This document shows, one piece after another, positions 54,601 through 63,189 of a stretch of 64,000 nt of DNA. Under the pieces are notes generated by a model. The model saw nothing but the letters and a program-made list of their open reading frames with translations. It was not told the DNA's origin and did no database searches. Numbering within the stretch: the first letter of the stretch is position 1; each line of letters begins with the position of its first letter. Source of the DNA: Bostrychus sinensis (taxonomy: Eukaryota > Chordata > Actinopteri > Gobiiformes > Eleotridae); the NCBI GenBank assembly GCA_020698575.1, contig CM036250.1:23215500-23279499 (forward strand), in the 5' to 3' direction. The position numbers and the translations under genes are program-made.

Positions 54601-57600
54601 TCGGGTGCGTTGTCGGGGGTGCCGGGGGTGAGGGAGGGAGGGAGGGAGGAGGGGTGGTAGTTGTGGTGTGTATGTGATTGTGGTGTGTTGCCAGGTGCGA
54701 GAGGGGGTCCATGGCAGTATATTTATTAGCGGCTGTCAGGGAGGTGACACTTTGATGAATGGTGCGGAGTAATCAGGGCTGGGCTGTGACAGGCTGCACT
54801 CACTGCCTTCTACCTGCCAAGCACTCCTCATACACACACACACGCACACATACACACATATGGTCCTGTGTATGCGCATGTACAAGCAGCACGTCCTGTA
54901 AATATCCCTTTGTACCAGACCGACTACATCATCAAACTCCCCTTGTTCGCTCCACCTCTTAATACTTTTTTTCTCAGTGTCTCTTATCTTGGCGCTATCG
55001 TTTTAATAACGATTAATGACACAAACATGATGGAACATTTTTTTGTCCATAGTTGAATGAAAGGGATAAATTATGTGGAAAGAGTCTGAGACAAAGAGAT
55101 GGAGAGATTTAGGGTAAAAAAAAAAAAAGTGCAGCGCGTGGTTGTTTTTTAATTGCTGGTAAGAGACAAGGTAGCCTTAATTAGTCCTCCTCTCTCCAAA
55201 GGGTCATATTTCTGTGACTTTTGACTAATTAGTGAACTGCTGCAACTAACTCGTAGTTTCCCCATAGGATCGCGGTTACTGAGAAATTCCAGACATTTTG
55301 GTAAATAATTACACAAGTTTTCCATTTTTACATAGAGCAGCGTCTCTCCTTCACTCTTGTTCTTCTTTCACACTTATAATGTTAAAGTCTGAAAGTGTAA
55401 GCAACTGCTATACACTGTCCTTGAAGAGGAACCACATCAAATATTATGTTACAGCTCAAACACAAAATGGAAATAAGTACTTCTCTGTAAGCTGCTAATG
55501 CGTCCAAACCGAGTAATGGGAGGTTGTAATCAATTCATCTCACTGAGGTTTAGGTTTCCAAACAGTTTTCCATAACTTCTGTCAGCAAGCCACAACCTGG
55601 ACCTTAGCAAAGAGTCACACAAAGCAGGAGAGGGTATCGATGAGGTTTGGTTTGTTGGTTTGCCTCTGAGCAATATAGCTGAAAAATACTTGGCAGATTT
55701 TGGTAAAATTTCATCCAAGTAAGATTCTGTACCATAGCAAGATGGGATCAAATATACTAACTACAGCCACAAGGGGGCAATAAAGAAACAAATGATACAT
55801 TTCTGCTGTGGACCATTGGCAAATATAAGGTCTTTTTGGCTCACCAGATTAAACATTTACCCCTGAACTAGAAGATCCCTGGTTCAAATCTAGGTTTGGG
55901 TGCTATATCATTACTGTTGAAATTGTGAGATTGAGCTAATGCCTTGGCAAAGGTCTGTTTTAAGGTCACGTTTTAAGAAAGGACAGTGGAGTGACAGAGT
56001 GCAGCAAAAGGGATACTTTGAAAACAAACCATATTAAGTTTTACACGCAATAGCCCAATCCACCAACAGAGGGTCTAACAAGCCAGCGTACTCCCTGTGC
56101 CAGTCCCAAGCCCAGATAAATAGAAAGGGTTTTGTCAGAAAGGGCATTCGGTGTGAAACATTGCTCTAGTAGGCGGATGATTTGTTTTGGCGACCCCAGA
56201 AAGGAAAAGCCTATTTAAATCTGTATTGTTAGCCTTACTTTCAAGAGTGGACAAGGAAAGTGCACTCATCCACAACAAGAGACAATCTTTGTGTGTTTGG
56301 TGCTTTCCAGTCTATTTTAGTTTATTACCACAAATTGCTTGAATGAATAAAATAATACAGTGGTCCTAATTAATGACAGGATGCATACATTAAGTGGCAG
56401 AGGGGTTTTCTCTCCACTGCTCTTTCTTCAGAGGAGGATTTTCTGCCAGGTTGAGTGAACATTGACGGAGTAACACTTATTCTCTCTGTCACACCAATGG
56501 AAATCAATTGGATGGTAATTGCAGTATTTGACCCCTCTCCTTTTCTCCACCGCATCCCATCTCTCCTCTGTGTCCACACATCCTTTACAGTGAGAGCAAC
56601 AAGAGGAAGCCCACATGCCGCTGTACATTTTCTGCTGCCCACATAAATGGAGAAGGATGTGTCAGGAAAGTCATCCTGTGTAAAACCAATGCCAAATGAA
56701 TATGCAAATAATGAAATGCATGCTTGGGGTCCAGCGGAAGAGAAGAGCTAAAATGAAAGACCCATGGTAAAATATACTTGATTGAGAATGGATGCTGTAA
56801 TGTGCAACATGGACCATCCCCTGCATTCGGCTTTGGAACAGTGGTCTTATTGCGGGCACCATTTATGTATGTGTGTATTTTCCTGCATATGCTTAGAGCA
56901 GACATGGCTGGTCAGATGGGTAATGAGTGACCCTTCCTCCCTGGTCCAACTGTCACACATATTAATCTTCTTACATCACATTCTTTCCCTGCAAACAGAC
57001 AATCAGCCTCTTGGGACACACGCACACATGCACACACACGCGCACACACAGGCATTGATGCATGAGCAGTGTGGCAATGACGAATGGAGATGTTCTTAAG
57101 ATCTGTTTAATAAGTGTTAGCCGGGCCCCTGTGAGAGCGATAGAGAAGGAGACGGCATATACATAACTGCAAATGGAGCCAGTGTCACTGGGGCCTGAAT
57201 TACAGCCTGTTTGACCACATTTACACTGCGGTGGAGTGACTGAATTCAGGGGAACGGGGAGGATAAGAGGAAGAATAAGTGAAACAATGCCTTCTTAAAT
57301 TAGCAAATATATACTGTGAGCATATTAGCTAAAGTGAGAGGTTTTGATATGTCCCACCTGTTGAATGTGCTTCAAGAAGTGGAGGGGTTAGAGGTGTCAG
57401 GGGTGTGAGCATAAGGATGACAGTCTGTCAACATTGCCCTGACAGAGGTGACATTTTAAGCCAATGCATGCACAGTACATGCATGTCACACAGTTGATGA
57501 ACTAGTGATTTCAGTTTCTTGCTCTTTTATTAGTTCATAATGATTTGCATGTATCCCCCAAAAAGGTCCTTTCTAAGCACAGAAATGCAATTTGCCCTCA

Positions 57601-58512
57601 TGCCCAATATTGAAAAACACAGAATACATTTTTCGCACTTAATATAATAATATTTTTTTCCCTTTAAACACCACAGCGGGGAATGCCAGTAAATGAGCAT
57701 TTTTTGCTTGCTTAGAAGGGTGCTAGTGCAATTAATTTTTTTCTATTGTTTCTGACTTTTGTGGTTTGAGTGAGAAAGAAAATGCAAAAATTAACAACTT
57801 TTGAAATCTTATATTGTTACGAGTTAGTGCCTCAAAATTGTTAATCTACAAATTTATGTCATTTATACATGCTGCTTACAACTCCTTAATGCCACAAAAA
57901 AGTTAATTTAACATCAACACTGCATCATAAAAGCCTAAAATTCAGTTTGGGGGGAATACACTAAATTCATGTTACTTTATAGCCTATATTGGATGGTAGT
58001 CAAGGTGGCCACCTTAATTATTAAGTGCTGGAGAAAGCACTGGTCTTTTAAAGAAAATTGGTAATAATTATAATTATGTTTTTTAAGCAGGAGGTGTTCA
58101 TCTGCAATTGAATCAAACTGAAAATTAAGAGTCCATAGTGTGATATCTTTGGCCTGTCTCTACCATGAGTGTGTTTGAATGTTTTTCCTCTGTACTTTAT
58201 ACCTGTCAGCTATAGGCTCACCTTTCCAAAGCCCCTCTCTTGTTCCTGCTTGTTTCTGTCTATTGAACGTGGTCATGCAAGCGTGGGTTTTGTGTTGTCT
58301 GACAGCTGCTGCTGCGTGCCTTTTTCTATTCTCTCTTTAAAACAGGCGTCCTCATTTCTAAACTATCTATCATGCTGGCAGGGCCAGTGGGGCCTTTAAA
58401 CTGTGGGATTGGCACTTTCTCAGCTGCTGAGCTGGAAAAGGGCTGCTGCAGACGCAGACTGGAGCGCTGGGCCAGCCTGCTGCAGGCGGACAGCAGAAAG
58501 ATTGGTCTAAAC
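21607..58512 (+). CDS. unrecognised protein-coding gene, 5' part (two firm and two candidate exons, open to the right)
   Basis: I do not recognise this protein. Exon 1 (21607-21685) starts ATG and encodes MESINFKVRPLQL... with donor G|GTAGGG, phase 1. Exon 2 (22114-22190) follows a clear acceptor (TTGTTTTAG) and encodes VSKMVFSDVTMDAF...KVDK with donor AAG|GTAATT, phase 0. Candidate exon 3 (53887-53944) and exon 4 (58346-58512) keep the frame (0 to 1, then 1 to 0), giving about 127 aa before a donor at 58513, so more exons should lie downstream. No signal peptide, membrane helix or known catalytic motif is visible. The C-terminal part is Arg/Leu/Glu rich (RRRLERWASLLQ) and may be helical. It lies on the same strand as dhx35, 0.7 kb beyond its last polyadenylation signal. 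The intron of about 31.7 kb is unusual beside the compact neighbours. The first two exons are considerably more secure than the joining to exons 3-4. Confidence 0.5.
22191..25560. other. start of the giant intron; unique AT-rich DNA with a candidate regulatory block
   Basis: No coding sequence recognised. 22860-23400 is a non-repetitive, composition-balanced block with blocks such as CTGATCATTTCTTATTGAG, resembling developmental enhancers. 24300-24800 contains sequence partly shared with 34480-34630 (CCCTCGCTCAGCTT with the same left context), so it is an old dispersed repeat. 24525-24539 is CTCF-like. Confidence 0.35.
25560..25964. promoter_or_regulatory. candidate conserved non-coding block
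   Basis: Dense unique sequence without repeat words or open frames. It includes TTAAACAGCGTTAAGGCAC and TGATCACAGTGGAATGGGG and sits immediately 5' of the hairpin at 25966. Called only on appearance; cross-species alignment would decide. Confidence 0.3.
25966..26016 (+). ncRNA. candidate short RNA hairpin (possible pre-miRNA-like structure)
   Basis: Left arm 25966-25985 pairs with 25997-26016 over 20 positions: 18 Watson-Crick plus two G-U wobbles (25981/26001 and 25973/26009). Two further pairs close a 7-base loop. Both deviations are wobbles only when the plus strand is transcribed, the sense of the surrounding gene. The arms read TTGTACTGCTGTCCCGTGGT and ACCATGGGACAGTAGTACAA. There is little pairing beyond the stem, so it is shorter than most pre-miRNAs. 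I do not recognise the sequence as a known miRNA. Confidence 0.3.
26215..26440 (-). repeat. degenerate SINE-type dispersed repeat
   Basis: The word order CACCCTTGGCAGTGGCCAGT, GACAAGCATTCACTCTCA and TTGCATGTCTTTGGAGGGT matches the reverse complement of the common percomorph repeat also seen at 50750-50955 and 62180-62415. Confidence 0.6.
26441..27880. other. AT-rich intronic or intergenic DNA with old repeat fragments
   Basis: An A-tract of about 19 bases lies at 26808-26826. At 27632-27682 is a minus-orientation fragment of the dispersed family with TCAGGAAGGGCAT-type words. No gene seen. Confidence 0.4.
27880..30830. promoter_or_regulatory. cluster of candidate regulatory (CNE-like) blocks
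   Basis: Several unique, repeat-poor blocks: 27890-28360 (GC-rich; contains GGCCTTATTTAGCGGCCG and CTAATTACGACTGCTGG), 28900-29560, 29880-30120 and 30170-30820 (contains GCATTATGCATCC, an octamer-like word, and TTGATTAAAA homeodomain/HMG-type sites). A poly-C run sits at 30130-30142 and a TTG-rich microsatellite near 29620-29655. Open frames here are short and unconserved in appearance. Regulatory nature is inferred from look only. Confidence 0.3.
31430..31690. repeat. dispersed repeat carrying a 15-bp perfect inverted repeat
   Basis: AAGTCATCTGGACTT at 31463-31477 is exactly inverted at 31608-31622. The inner words (GATATTTCACCGCTCATC) are of a kind repeated widely in fish genomes. Likely a degenerate transposable-element fragment. 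Confidence 0.5.
32200..34400. promoter_or_regulatory. dense block of candidate conserved non-coding elements
   Basis: About 2 kb with no repeat words and many homeodomain-type cores: TAATAGTTTTATTAG near 32615, CAGTTAATTGTTTATGAAC near 32970, TATAATTAGCACC near 33293, GAAATTAATCCTGC (a TAATCC, OTX/PITX-type site) near 33357, and TTCTAATTAATTCATC near 33507. Candidate sub-blocks: 32300-32680, 32930-33030, 33180-33600 and 33850-34150. This is the most enhancer-like stretch in the window, but that remains an impression until aligned. Confidence 0.35.
34480..34630. repeat. older dispersed repeat fragment, target of a Tc1 insertion
   Basis: Shares the phrase ending CCCTCGCTCAGCTT and its left context with 24700-24770. 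The Tc1-type element begins directly after it at 34631, so the insertion is nested. Confidence 0.45.
34631..35890 (-). mobile_element. degenerate Tc1/mariner-type transposon
   Basis: The left end, after a TA dinucleotide, is CAGTTAGGTCCATAAATATT, a familiar fish Tc1/mariner terminal sequence. An internal part of the inverted repeats is well kept: 34761-34790 is inverted at about 35755-35785 (CTCTTTTTCAGG.GCTCAAAAGTAATT). The outer right end is eroded, so the boundary is approximate. The transposase remnant lies on the minus strand between the repeats. Length of about 1.26 kb fits the family. Confidence 0.8.
34945..35151 (-). pseudogene. Tc1/mariner transposase fragment (inactive)
   Basis: An open stretch of 68 codons contains the QMDNGPKHTAKAT block (second catalytic Asp of the DDE triad) and QSPDLSPIK, where the third catalytic acidic residue expected after SPDLxPI is lysine. 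The rest of the transposase is interrupted. The element therefore looks immobile. Confidence 0.8.
35951..36011. repeat. interlocked pair of perfect inverted repeats (A-B-A'-B')
   Basis: An 18-mer (35951-35968, TGGCATAGATGGAGCCAG) is exactly inverted at 35982-35999. A 13-mer (35971-35983, GCATCCCACACCT) is exactly inverted at 35999-36011. The two hairpins overlap, so they are mutually exclusive or form a pseudoknot. It lies just outside the right end of the Tc1-type element. Confidence 0.9.
36020..38280. other. AT-rich non-coding DNA, CNE-like toward its right end
   Basis: Mostly unique AT-rich sequence with no gene. 37700-38260 is more balanced and repeat-poor, containing GGGGTCTAATCAGGGCGACG, and may be regulatory. 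The open frames on the minus strand around 37506-37967 are overlapping, unconserved in appearance and without family features. Confidence 0.35.
38440..38680 (+). repeat. dispersed repeat copy (pair with 55690-55830)
   Basis: AAGATTC-GTACCA, then GATA/GATG...CCAAA/TCAAA, then CAGCCACAAGGGG and AAAG-AACAAATGAT occur in the same order at 55718-55798. Probably the 3' part of a non-LTR element or a SINE derived from one. Confidence 0.6.
38860..41930. other. gene-poor DNA with several CNE-like blocks
   Basis: 38900-39780 and 40980-41700 are repeat-poor and composition-balanced. The interval between them is AT-rich. Short CA/TG tracts occur near 39050. Open frames are short, and none shows a recognisable domain. 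Confidence 0.3.
41930..44450. other. gene-poor DNA with a degenerate short element
   Basis: 43190-43450 is AT-rich with TAACAAATTGCTTACTATTA at the left and ATAAAAGGTTATCAG at the right, loosely mirror-like and similar to words in 16595-16760. It may be an old MITE. 44000-44450 is repeat-poor and enhancer-like. No gene seen. Confidence 0.3.
44651..45347. repeat. ancient, diverged tandem array (at least four units)
   Basis: Units around 44651-44766, 44871-44960, 45020-45136 and 45225-45347 repeat the same order of words: GATCAGA(T/C)C, AACAAAT-CTAATTTCC(T/A)TA, (A/T)G(A/G)GT-ACAAA, CAGA(A/T)T-GCTG(C/T)C and GTGGAT-TAT. Start-to-start spacing is uneven (about 220, 150 and 205 bases). Half-matching words precede the first unit at about 44530-44580. 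Confidence 0.65.
45350..49200. other. AT-rich gene-poor DNA with a candidate regulatory block
   Basis: T-tracts near 45525 and 45732, a short CA-rich run at 45826-45850, and an AGT/AGC-rich stretch at 46300-46420 (trinucleotide-like, imperfect). 47040-47460 is more complex and repeat-poor and could be regulatory. No gene seen. Confidence 0.35.
49200..50330. promoter_or_regulatory. GC-rich candidate regulatory block with G-rich tandem repeat
   Basis: The longest GC-enriched stretch of the desert. It contains G-runs at 49470-49490, a 19-bp repeat of the AGGGAGGCGGTGAAGAG type at 49541-49597, and a block at 49930-50010 with CAGCTTAGCTAATGATATTA. The longest open frame here (49439-50023) is low-complexity at its start and shows no domain; I do not call it a gene. 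Confidence 0.35.
50750..50955 (-). repeat. degenerate SINE-type dispersed repeat
   Basis: The words GATACACCCTAGACTGTTGG, GACAGCCATTCACTATTACG and AATGCATGTCTTTGGAAGGA occur in the order of the reverse-complemented percomorph repeat found at 26215 and 62180. Confidence 0.65.
50960..53355. other. gene-poor DNA
   Basis: T-rich tracts near 51930-51955, a short imperfect 12-14 bp tandem repeat at 51715-51765 (TGGCCTA/ATCACTGG words), and a pyrimidine-rich block at 52860-53120 containing CATTAATCACCTCTCTCTAA, possibly regulatory. No gene recognised. Confidence 0.35.
53360..53480 (+). repeat. dispersed repeat copy (TCAGGAAGGGCAT family)
   Basis: GTGCCAGTTCTAAGCTTGGC, CAGGAAGGGCATACGGCGTA and GCCAAATCATTATGCATG follow the order of a common fish dispersed repeat. 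Other copies lie at 56080-56210 and 56640-56720, with fragments at 620-690 and 27632-27682. Confidence 0.65.
53887..53944 (+). CDS. candidate internal exon (58 nt) of the unrecognised gene
   Basis: Bounded by a pyrimidine-rich acceptor (CATCTGTCTCCCAACAG) and donor ACT|GTAAGAG. Frame 0 is open and reads GELGSICPEEDKKIRDCIY plus one base, matching the phase required by the exon before and the exon after. One other frame is also open, and the acceptor overlaps a CTCF-like 15-mer also present at 10125, so the match may be chance. Confidence 0.4.
53945..55515. other. AT-rich to GC-balanced non-coding DNA
   Basis: 54550-54830 holds a GGGA-repeat run (54631-54655) in a repeat-poor block containing ATTAGCGGCTGTCAGGGAGG. 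54830-54860 is a CA-rich microsatellite. 55140-55290 is enhancer-like (GCCTTAATTAGTCCTCC). No gene beyond candidate exon 3. Confidence 0.35.
55520..55830. repeat. dispersed repeat, probable non-LTR (RTE-like) 3' part
   Basis: The 55690-55800 portion is paralogous to 38560-38650. On the minus strand, words such as TTTTCAGCTATATTGCTCAG followed by AACCAACAAACCAAACCTCA are familiar from RTE-type LINE ends in fish. Strand and family assignment are tentative. Confidence 0.45.
56080..56210 (+). repeat. dispersed repeat copy (TCAGGAAGGGCAT family)
   Basis: Contains GTGCCAGTCCCAAGCCCAGA, GTCAGAAAGGGCATTCGGTG and TGTTTTGGCGACCCCAGAAA, the fullest copy of this family in the window, including its conserved 3' words. 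Confidence 0.7.
56340..58345. other. gene-poor DNA with CNE-like blocks
   Basis: 56390-56640, 56780-57300 and 57400-57560 are mostly repeat-poor. 57018-57050 is a CA/CG-rich microsatellite. The rest is AT-rich. No gene other than candidate exon 4 at the right end. Confidence 0.3.
56640..56720 (+). repeat. dispersed repeat fragment (TCAGGAAGGGCAT family)
   Basis: ATGTGTCAGGAAAGTCATCC and CCAATGCCAAATGAATATGC match the middle part of the family. Confidence 0.55.
58346..58512 (+). CDS. candidate internal exon (167 nt) of the unrecognised gene
   Basis: Acceptor after TTCTCTCTTTAAAACAG, donor AAC|GTAGGTGA. Only the phase-1 frame is open. It encodes VLISKLSIMLAGPVGPLNC and a basic, leucine-rich segment (LEKGCCRRRLERWASLLQAD). 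Base composition is clearly more GC-rich than the flanks, as expected of an exon. A second acceptor at 58380-58381 would shorten it by exactly 36 nt in frame. Confidence 0.5.
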
Positions 58513-60480
58513 GTAGGTGACTTTATTTTCATATTTATTGCTTCTGTTAAGTGTGCTGGATTACAGATTTGAAATGTGCACCCTCAAGGAAGAAAAGTTT
58601 AAGACATTAATTAGAATCAAAGTTGATGGTTTGGAAATGGGACTGTGAACGTGGGTGCTGATTCCAGGGGGGAGACTGCTGTGAGTTGACAAACTCTGTC
58701 TCACTTGGGAGTGAGAGGTGTCTGAAAAGATGGGAAGTGCTGACAGTCTGAGCGTGTGTGGTACATGAGCTGGTGACGCCACATGACGCCTGACAAACAG
58801 AGAAATAACAATGCGGTGCTGTCAGCAGGTCTTGTCCCTGGCAGGGGGTTGGAAGTGAGTGCGATGTGTGATTTTCTCAGACGAACAGAGAACCTGTGAT
58901 TACGCCTCATATCGATGCACATGCAAACACAGTACATGTAGGCCTGCACAAAGTTTCACATCAACACACTGGGCCCCTTTGAGTCTATTTGTACGTTTAC
59001 TAGTGATGGCACGGTCACTGAAGGGCAGCAAGTGAAAAACAAACACAAATATAGCCACAAATTGCTCACGTTGGCATATTGTGTTATTAGCTCATCAAAT
59101 GAAGATTTTTTAAAACTTTTTTTACTAACACATAGTCTCCACAGCACCCACATTACAAAAAATCCTTTGACTGTGCTCGCAGTAGTTATTCACTTTAAGA
59201 AAAGGTTAACGTCTACAGCAGACGTGTGAGGTGTGCAGCAGTGTGTCCAGGAAGTACACATCCTGTGCACATGGATTTCCCTCAGTGTTTGTTTTTAGGA
59301 GTAATTATACCAGTTTGCTTCTCCCAAATAGTCAGTGTTTTTACAGTTCAACAATAGCCATGTAACCTTACAAGTCGATTTAAATAATTTCTCCACTTTC
59401 AGAAGAAAATAAACAAATAGACCAATAATTCATTCTATTTTTACATTTTTATTTTTTTCTTACAGTTTTAATTTTCTTTTATTTGAAACCAATCTTCAAT
59501 TTACTGTATTTCTTGAAGAAAACACGCTGACCTTCTCAAGTATGTCTGTAGAGGGCGCTCCTTCCTCAGTGGTCCTCATTGTAAACTGATGTTTGCACTG
59601 TGTATTAGTCCAAGTTAATTTCCCACCAGGCAATTGTTTTATTTTCACGTGTGTTTACATTTAACCCTTTTTAGTGTGTCTTTGTCTGAGTTTTACAACC
59701 ATCCACACCTTTGTAACTAAAAAAATCATATTGGATAACTGAACACATTTATGACCTTTACTGTTGTAATCGTAGAGGTAATTAAAAAGGTGCCTTGTAT
59801 AAATACTCAACAAGAGGAGACTTAATTAACTGTCACGCAACATCAGATGTTTTCTATGTATTCCTCTCGTATAATTACTAATATACAAGCAGTAAACATG
59901 GCATTTGACAGGCTGATTAAAACATTTACTGTAGATCAAACCTAATTGGTTTTGATTATGTACAAAACACCTTTTCTTATTAAAAATAAGTTGTGTAATA
60001 TTTTGTGTAATGGCTGATCAAATCCCCAAAACATAATAATGAATGATCTTACCAACAAATTGCATGTTACAATACCAATAACATAACTAACCATGAACTA
60101 ATAACAGCAAAACCATGTTTGTCAGTCTTTATTACCCATATTGTTGTGTGAAGGCTCTGTTATGCCTCTATGAGTAAATTAACTAATCCTTATAGAAACC
60201 TAAACACAGTTGTTGATAATGTAGTAAAACCATTAGACGAGACATTTATTTTTAGAGTGTGTAATATCAGAAATCAAAGAAAACATATAAGTGAACAGAC
60301 TGTACAAGACAACATCAAGGTAATTAAAAAGCAAATCAAAACCAGCTTTGTGGGAAAAAAATGTCCATTGTCAGATTGGCTTTAATGTCTTTTATAACTT
60401 CTAATTTTGTTTTTCCTTTATATTAATTTAATACTAGGTCTATTGAAATTTTAGTAGTTTAAGCTGTGTCTGCATGTCAA
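58513..60480. other. non-coding DNA right of the last candidate exon
   Basis: No phase-0 exon that would continue the unrecognised gene was identified with confidence. A CTCF-like motif lies at 59545-59559. 59700-60120 is AT-rich and unique. Confidence 0.35.
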
Positions 60481-62175
60481 AATGAGGTAAGTTGTCCGTC
60501 AGTGGCATGTTCCGATTGCCTTCAATTAGCACGGCCCGGCAGAGACAGTGGAGGGGAACAATGAGTTATAGATTGGCACTCTGCTCGACATGAGAGATGG
60601 CCCGGGACGGTGGAGTGTGTGCGAGAGAAGCAAAGTGAGGTTAATGACCGTCTACTCACAGGCAGGTAATCCCTCCTCTCCCGTCTCCCTCCCCTCCCCA
60701 CCCCAACCCCGCGCTGCTCTCCGGGTATAATCAGTTTTCTCTTTGTGCTCCCTGTAGTCATGATAATTATTACAACAATTAGCTTCCATCGCTCGCTCTT
60801 TGCCACTCTGCCGCTCTGTCCCAGCTTCGACTGCACCGTTCGTAACCTGTGCGTGTCCAGCCTGCCTTTTGGCCAATGTTGTGTAACTTTTTACATCAAA
60901 ATATAAATCCTAAAAATCATTACATTAATAGCATAAAATTCATTCAGATTTTACTGACCTGAAAGAGGGAGAGTAATACCCTTTTTAATCACATAATCCA
61001 TAATTTAACTATCAATAGTATTGCCTGGGCTGGTACCATCATACAAAAATTGGTATCTTGACAGAATTTGTTCAAGTTTAACAGTAGATCCTGAAAATGT
61101 ATGTTTAAATTCTCCCACTTTGATCTCTTTCACTGCTCACTAAGTTGTTGTTAAAATGACTCCTTTTGATTTTTACCAGCTCTCTTAACAGACAAACCAA
61201 TTAGGAGAGACCCACTGGGATGCTGTTGAGGCTTCAGTCTTGTTCTTTTTAAGCTCCATCCAATCAACAGACATTGTTAGTCATCATACCACACTGCTGA
61301 AACCAAAATCATAATGGCTTTTTTGGGAAGCTTTGCACCCCTTTTGACAGTATGTACTGTAGTGCTTAATAGGAAACAATGCTTTTTAGGCAGGTGTGTT
61401 TTTGTTGAACAAAAACAGGAGTATGTTTGGAAATGTGGAGGAAAAAAAAAGAAATTACATAACATTACTGGGAGTTGAATGTGGGCCAGTCTATTCAAAG
61501 GGTTATGCTGTTTAGTCTTCCATGTGAACCACTGAGGTCTTTTCTCTGCTGGCAATTCAATGCACGCAAACTGAAAAAGAAAATTCATTCTAGATATGCT
61601 TCTAATATTCTACCCACAGTGATTTTTCTCATTCCTGCAAGTTACCACATTTAATAAAGTAACTTAAAGGCCATTTGAATTTGAGTTTAGTCAAGTTCCT
61701 CTCTGAATAACTTCCACTATTACTATAAAAGATCTAATGGAGACAGTGATCATCACAGAGAAGATTCTCTGTCTGTCATCCACATTAATGCATTTTCATT
61801 TTAAACCAGCCATGACAAATGAAAACCATTTCTGTTTAAAGTAGCGTTTATGAAAATAATGTCAGTATATTTAAAAAGTCCCCTACTCATCTTATCAAGG
61901 TTGTATTATAGAGAGCAGGCGACCACAGTATGAGAGTTAGTCTTTGTCCTGTTTGCATTACAGCCAGAGGTGGAGGAAATATCCAAAATCTGTGCTCAGG
62001 TAAATGTATTGTTACTTACTTACTATAATATTATTTAAATATAATAAAAAAATTACTCGAGAAAAAATGAAATGTTTTCAATGATAAACCACTACTTTTA
62101 TTATTATTCCTACTGTCTGAACATGTGTAAAAGTGTGTTTTGAGGTACACTTTCTTAAAATGTACAATATAGTAA
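60480..62175. promoter_or_regulatory. candidate regulatory block followed by AT-rich DNA
   Basis: 60480-60870 is repeat-poor and balanced (TTCAATTAGCACGGCCCGGC; ATGATAATTATTACAACAAT), typical in look of a developmental enhancer. 60880-62170 is AT-rich and unique with no gene seen. Confidence 0.3.
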
Positions 62176-62179
62176 ATTA

Positions 62180-62415
62180 ATTCATTCATTCATTAACTAT
62201 TTTTATTTTTTTCGTTAGGGGTCATGGGTTACTGGAGACAATCCCAGTAACTATGAGCCTTATAGGAGGGCTACACCCTGGACAGTGGCCAGTTAGTCAC
62301 AGGGCTGAGAAAGAGACATACACAGACAAACAACCATTCACTTTCACATTCATTTAGTAGGGGCCATTCACAGTCTTTCACCTAACACTGACATGTTTTA
62401 GGATGGTGGGAGGAA
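62180..62415 (-). repeat. SINE-type dispersed repeat
   Basis: Best-kept copy of the family: ATTCATTCATTCATTAAC, GTTAGGGGTCATGGGTTACT, CACCCTGGACAGTGGCCAGT, AACAACCATTCACTTTCACA and ATGTTTTAGGATGGTGGGAG, the order of the reverse-complemented percomorph repeat. Confidence 0.7.
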
Positions 62416-62539
62416 GTCGAGAACAAGTCCAAAAGTGTATTTTTAAATGTAACCATATCAGAGAATTGCAGATATATTAAATGACTTTTTGATGCTTCAT
62501 GTTTGTGTGGACACTGTCTGTTGCTGTGTCCAGCTCTAA

Positions 62540-63060
62540 GGTGTATAAGTCTGAGCCCCAAGCCGTCAATCACTCGGGGAGGTGGGAGAAGATGGGGGTG
62601 GTATGCAGATACTACTAGCTGTCAACAGACCACTGGATAATGGATGCCTGAAAAAGCCATAACTATGATAAATTTACTCCTTCAATTCTCCAAGTAGCCC
62701 CCTCCCCATCCGCTATAGTAAGACTCTTTCTGATAGACATGCATGCAGTTCACACAGTTTCCTACCCCCCCTCCCTGGACCCCCGAACACTATCTCACCA
62801 AGACCCCCTTCTCCACCAGCAGTCTGCGAGCATGTGACTAATGTATGCGGTAAAACCAAGCCTCTCGCCAGCCCACCGCCGCCGCCACCTCAGTCGGCCC
62901 ATCCATCTCTGCGTCCGTGCCCCAGACTGCATTGAAATAAATTTGTCACTGTATCTATGAAATATTGATATCAGGAGGATGAGCGACGGGAAGTGAAAGG
63001 GGTTGGTTAGGGACAGATCACAAGAAACAAACAAGGAGAGTGAAGGAAAGGTTTAGTGTA
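62540..63060. promoter_or_regulatory. candidate conserved non-coding block
   Basis: Repeat-poor and unique, containing AGCCGTCAATCACTCGGGGA, GCCATAACTATGATAAATTT and a GCCGCCGCC run near 62876. Enhancer-like in appearance only. Confidence 0.3.
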
Positions 63061-63189
63061 AGTTTAAATGGTGGACCAAAACAGACTATATTAAGTGGAA
63101 GTGCTTGGAATAAGTAAAAAGACAACATTCAAGAAGAAGAGCAATTGTCAATGTCAAATCATTGTGAAACAGGGCCAAAATATACTAAT

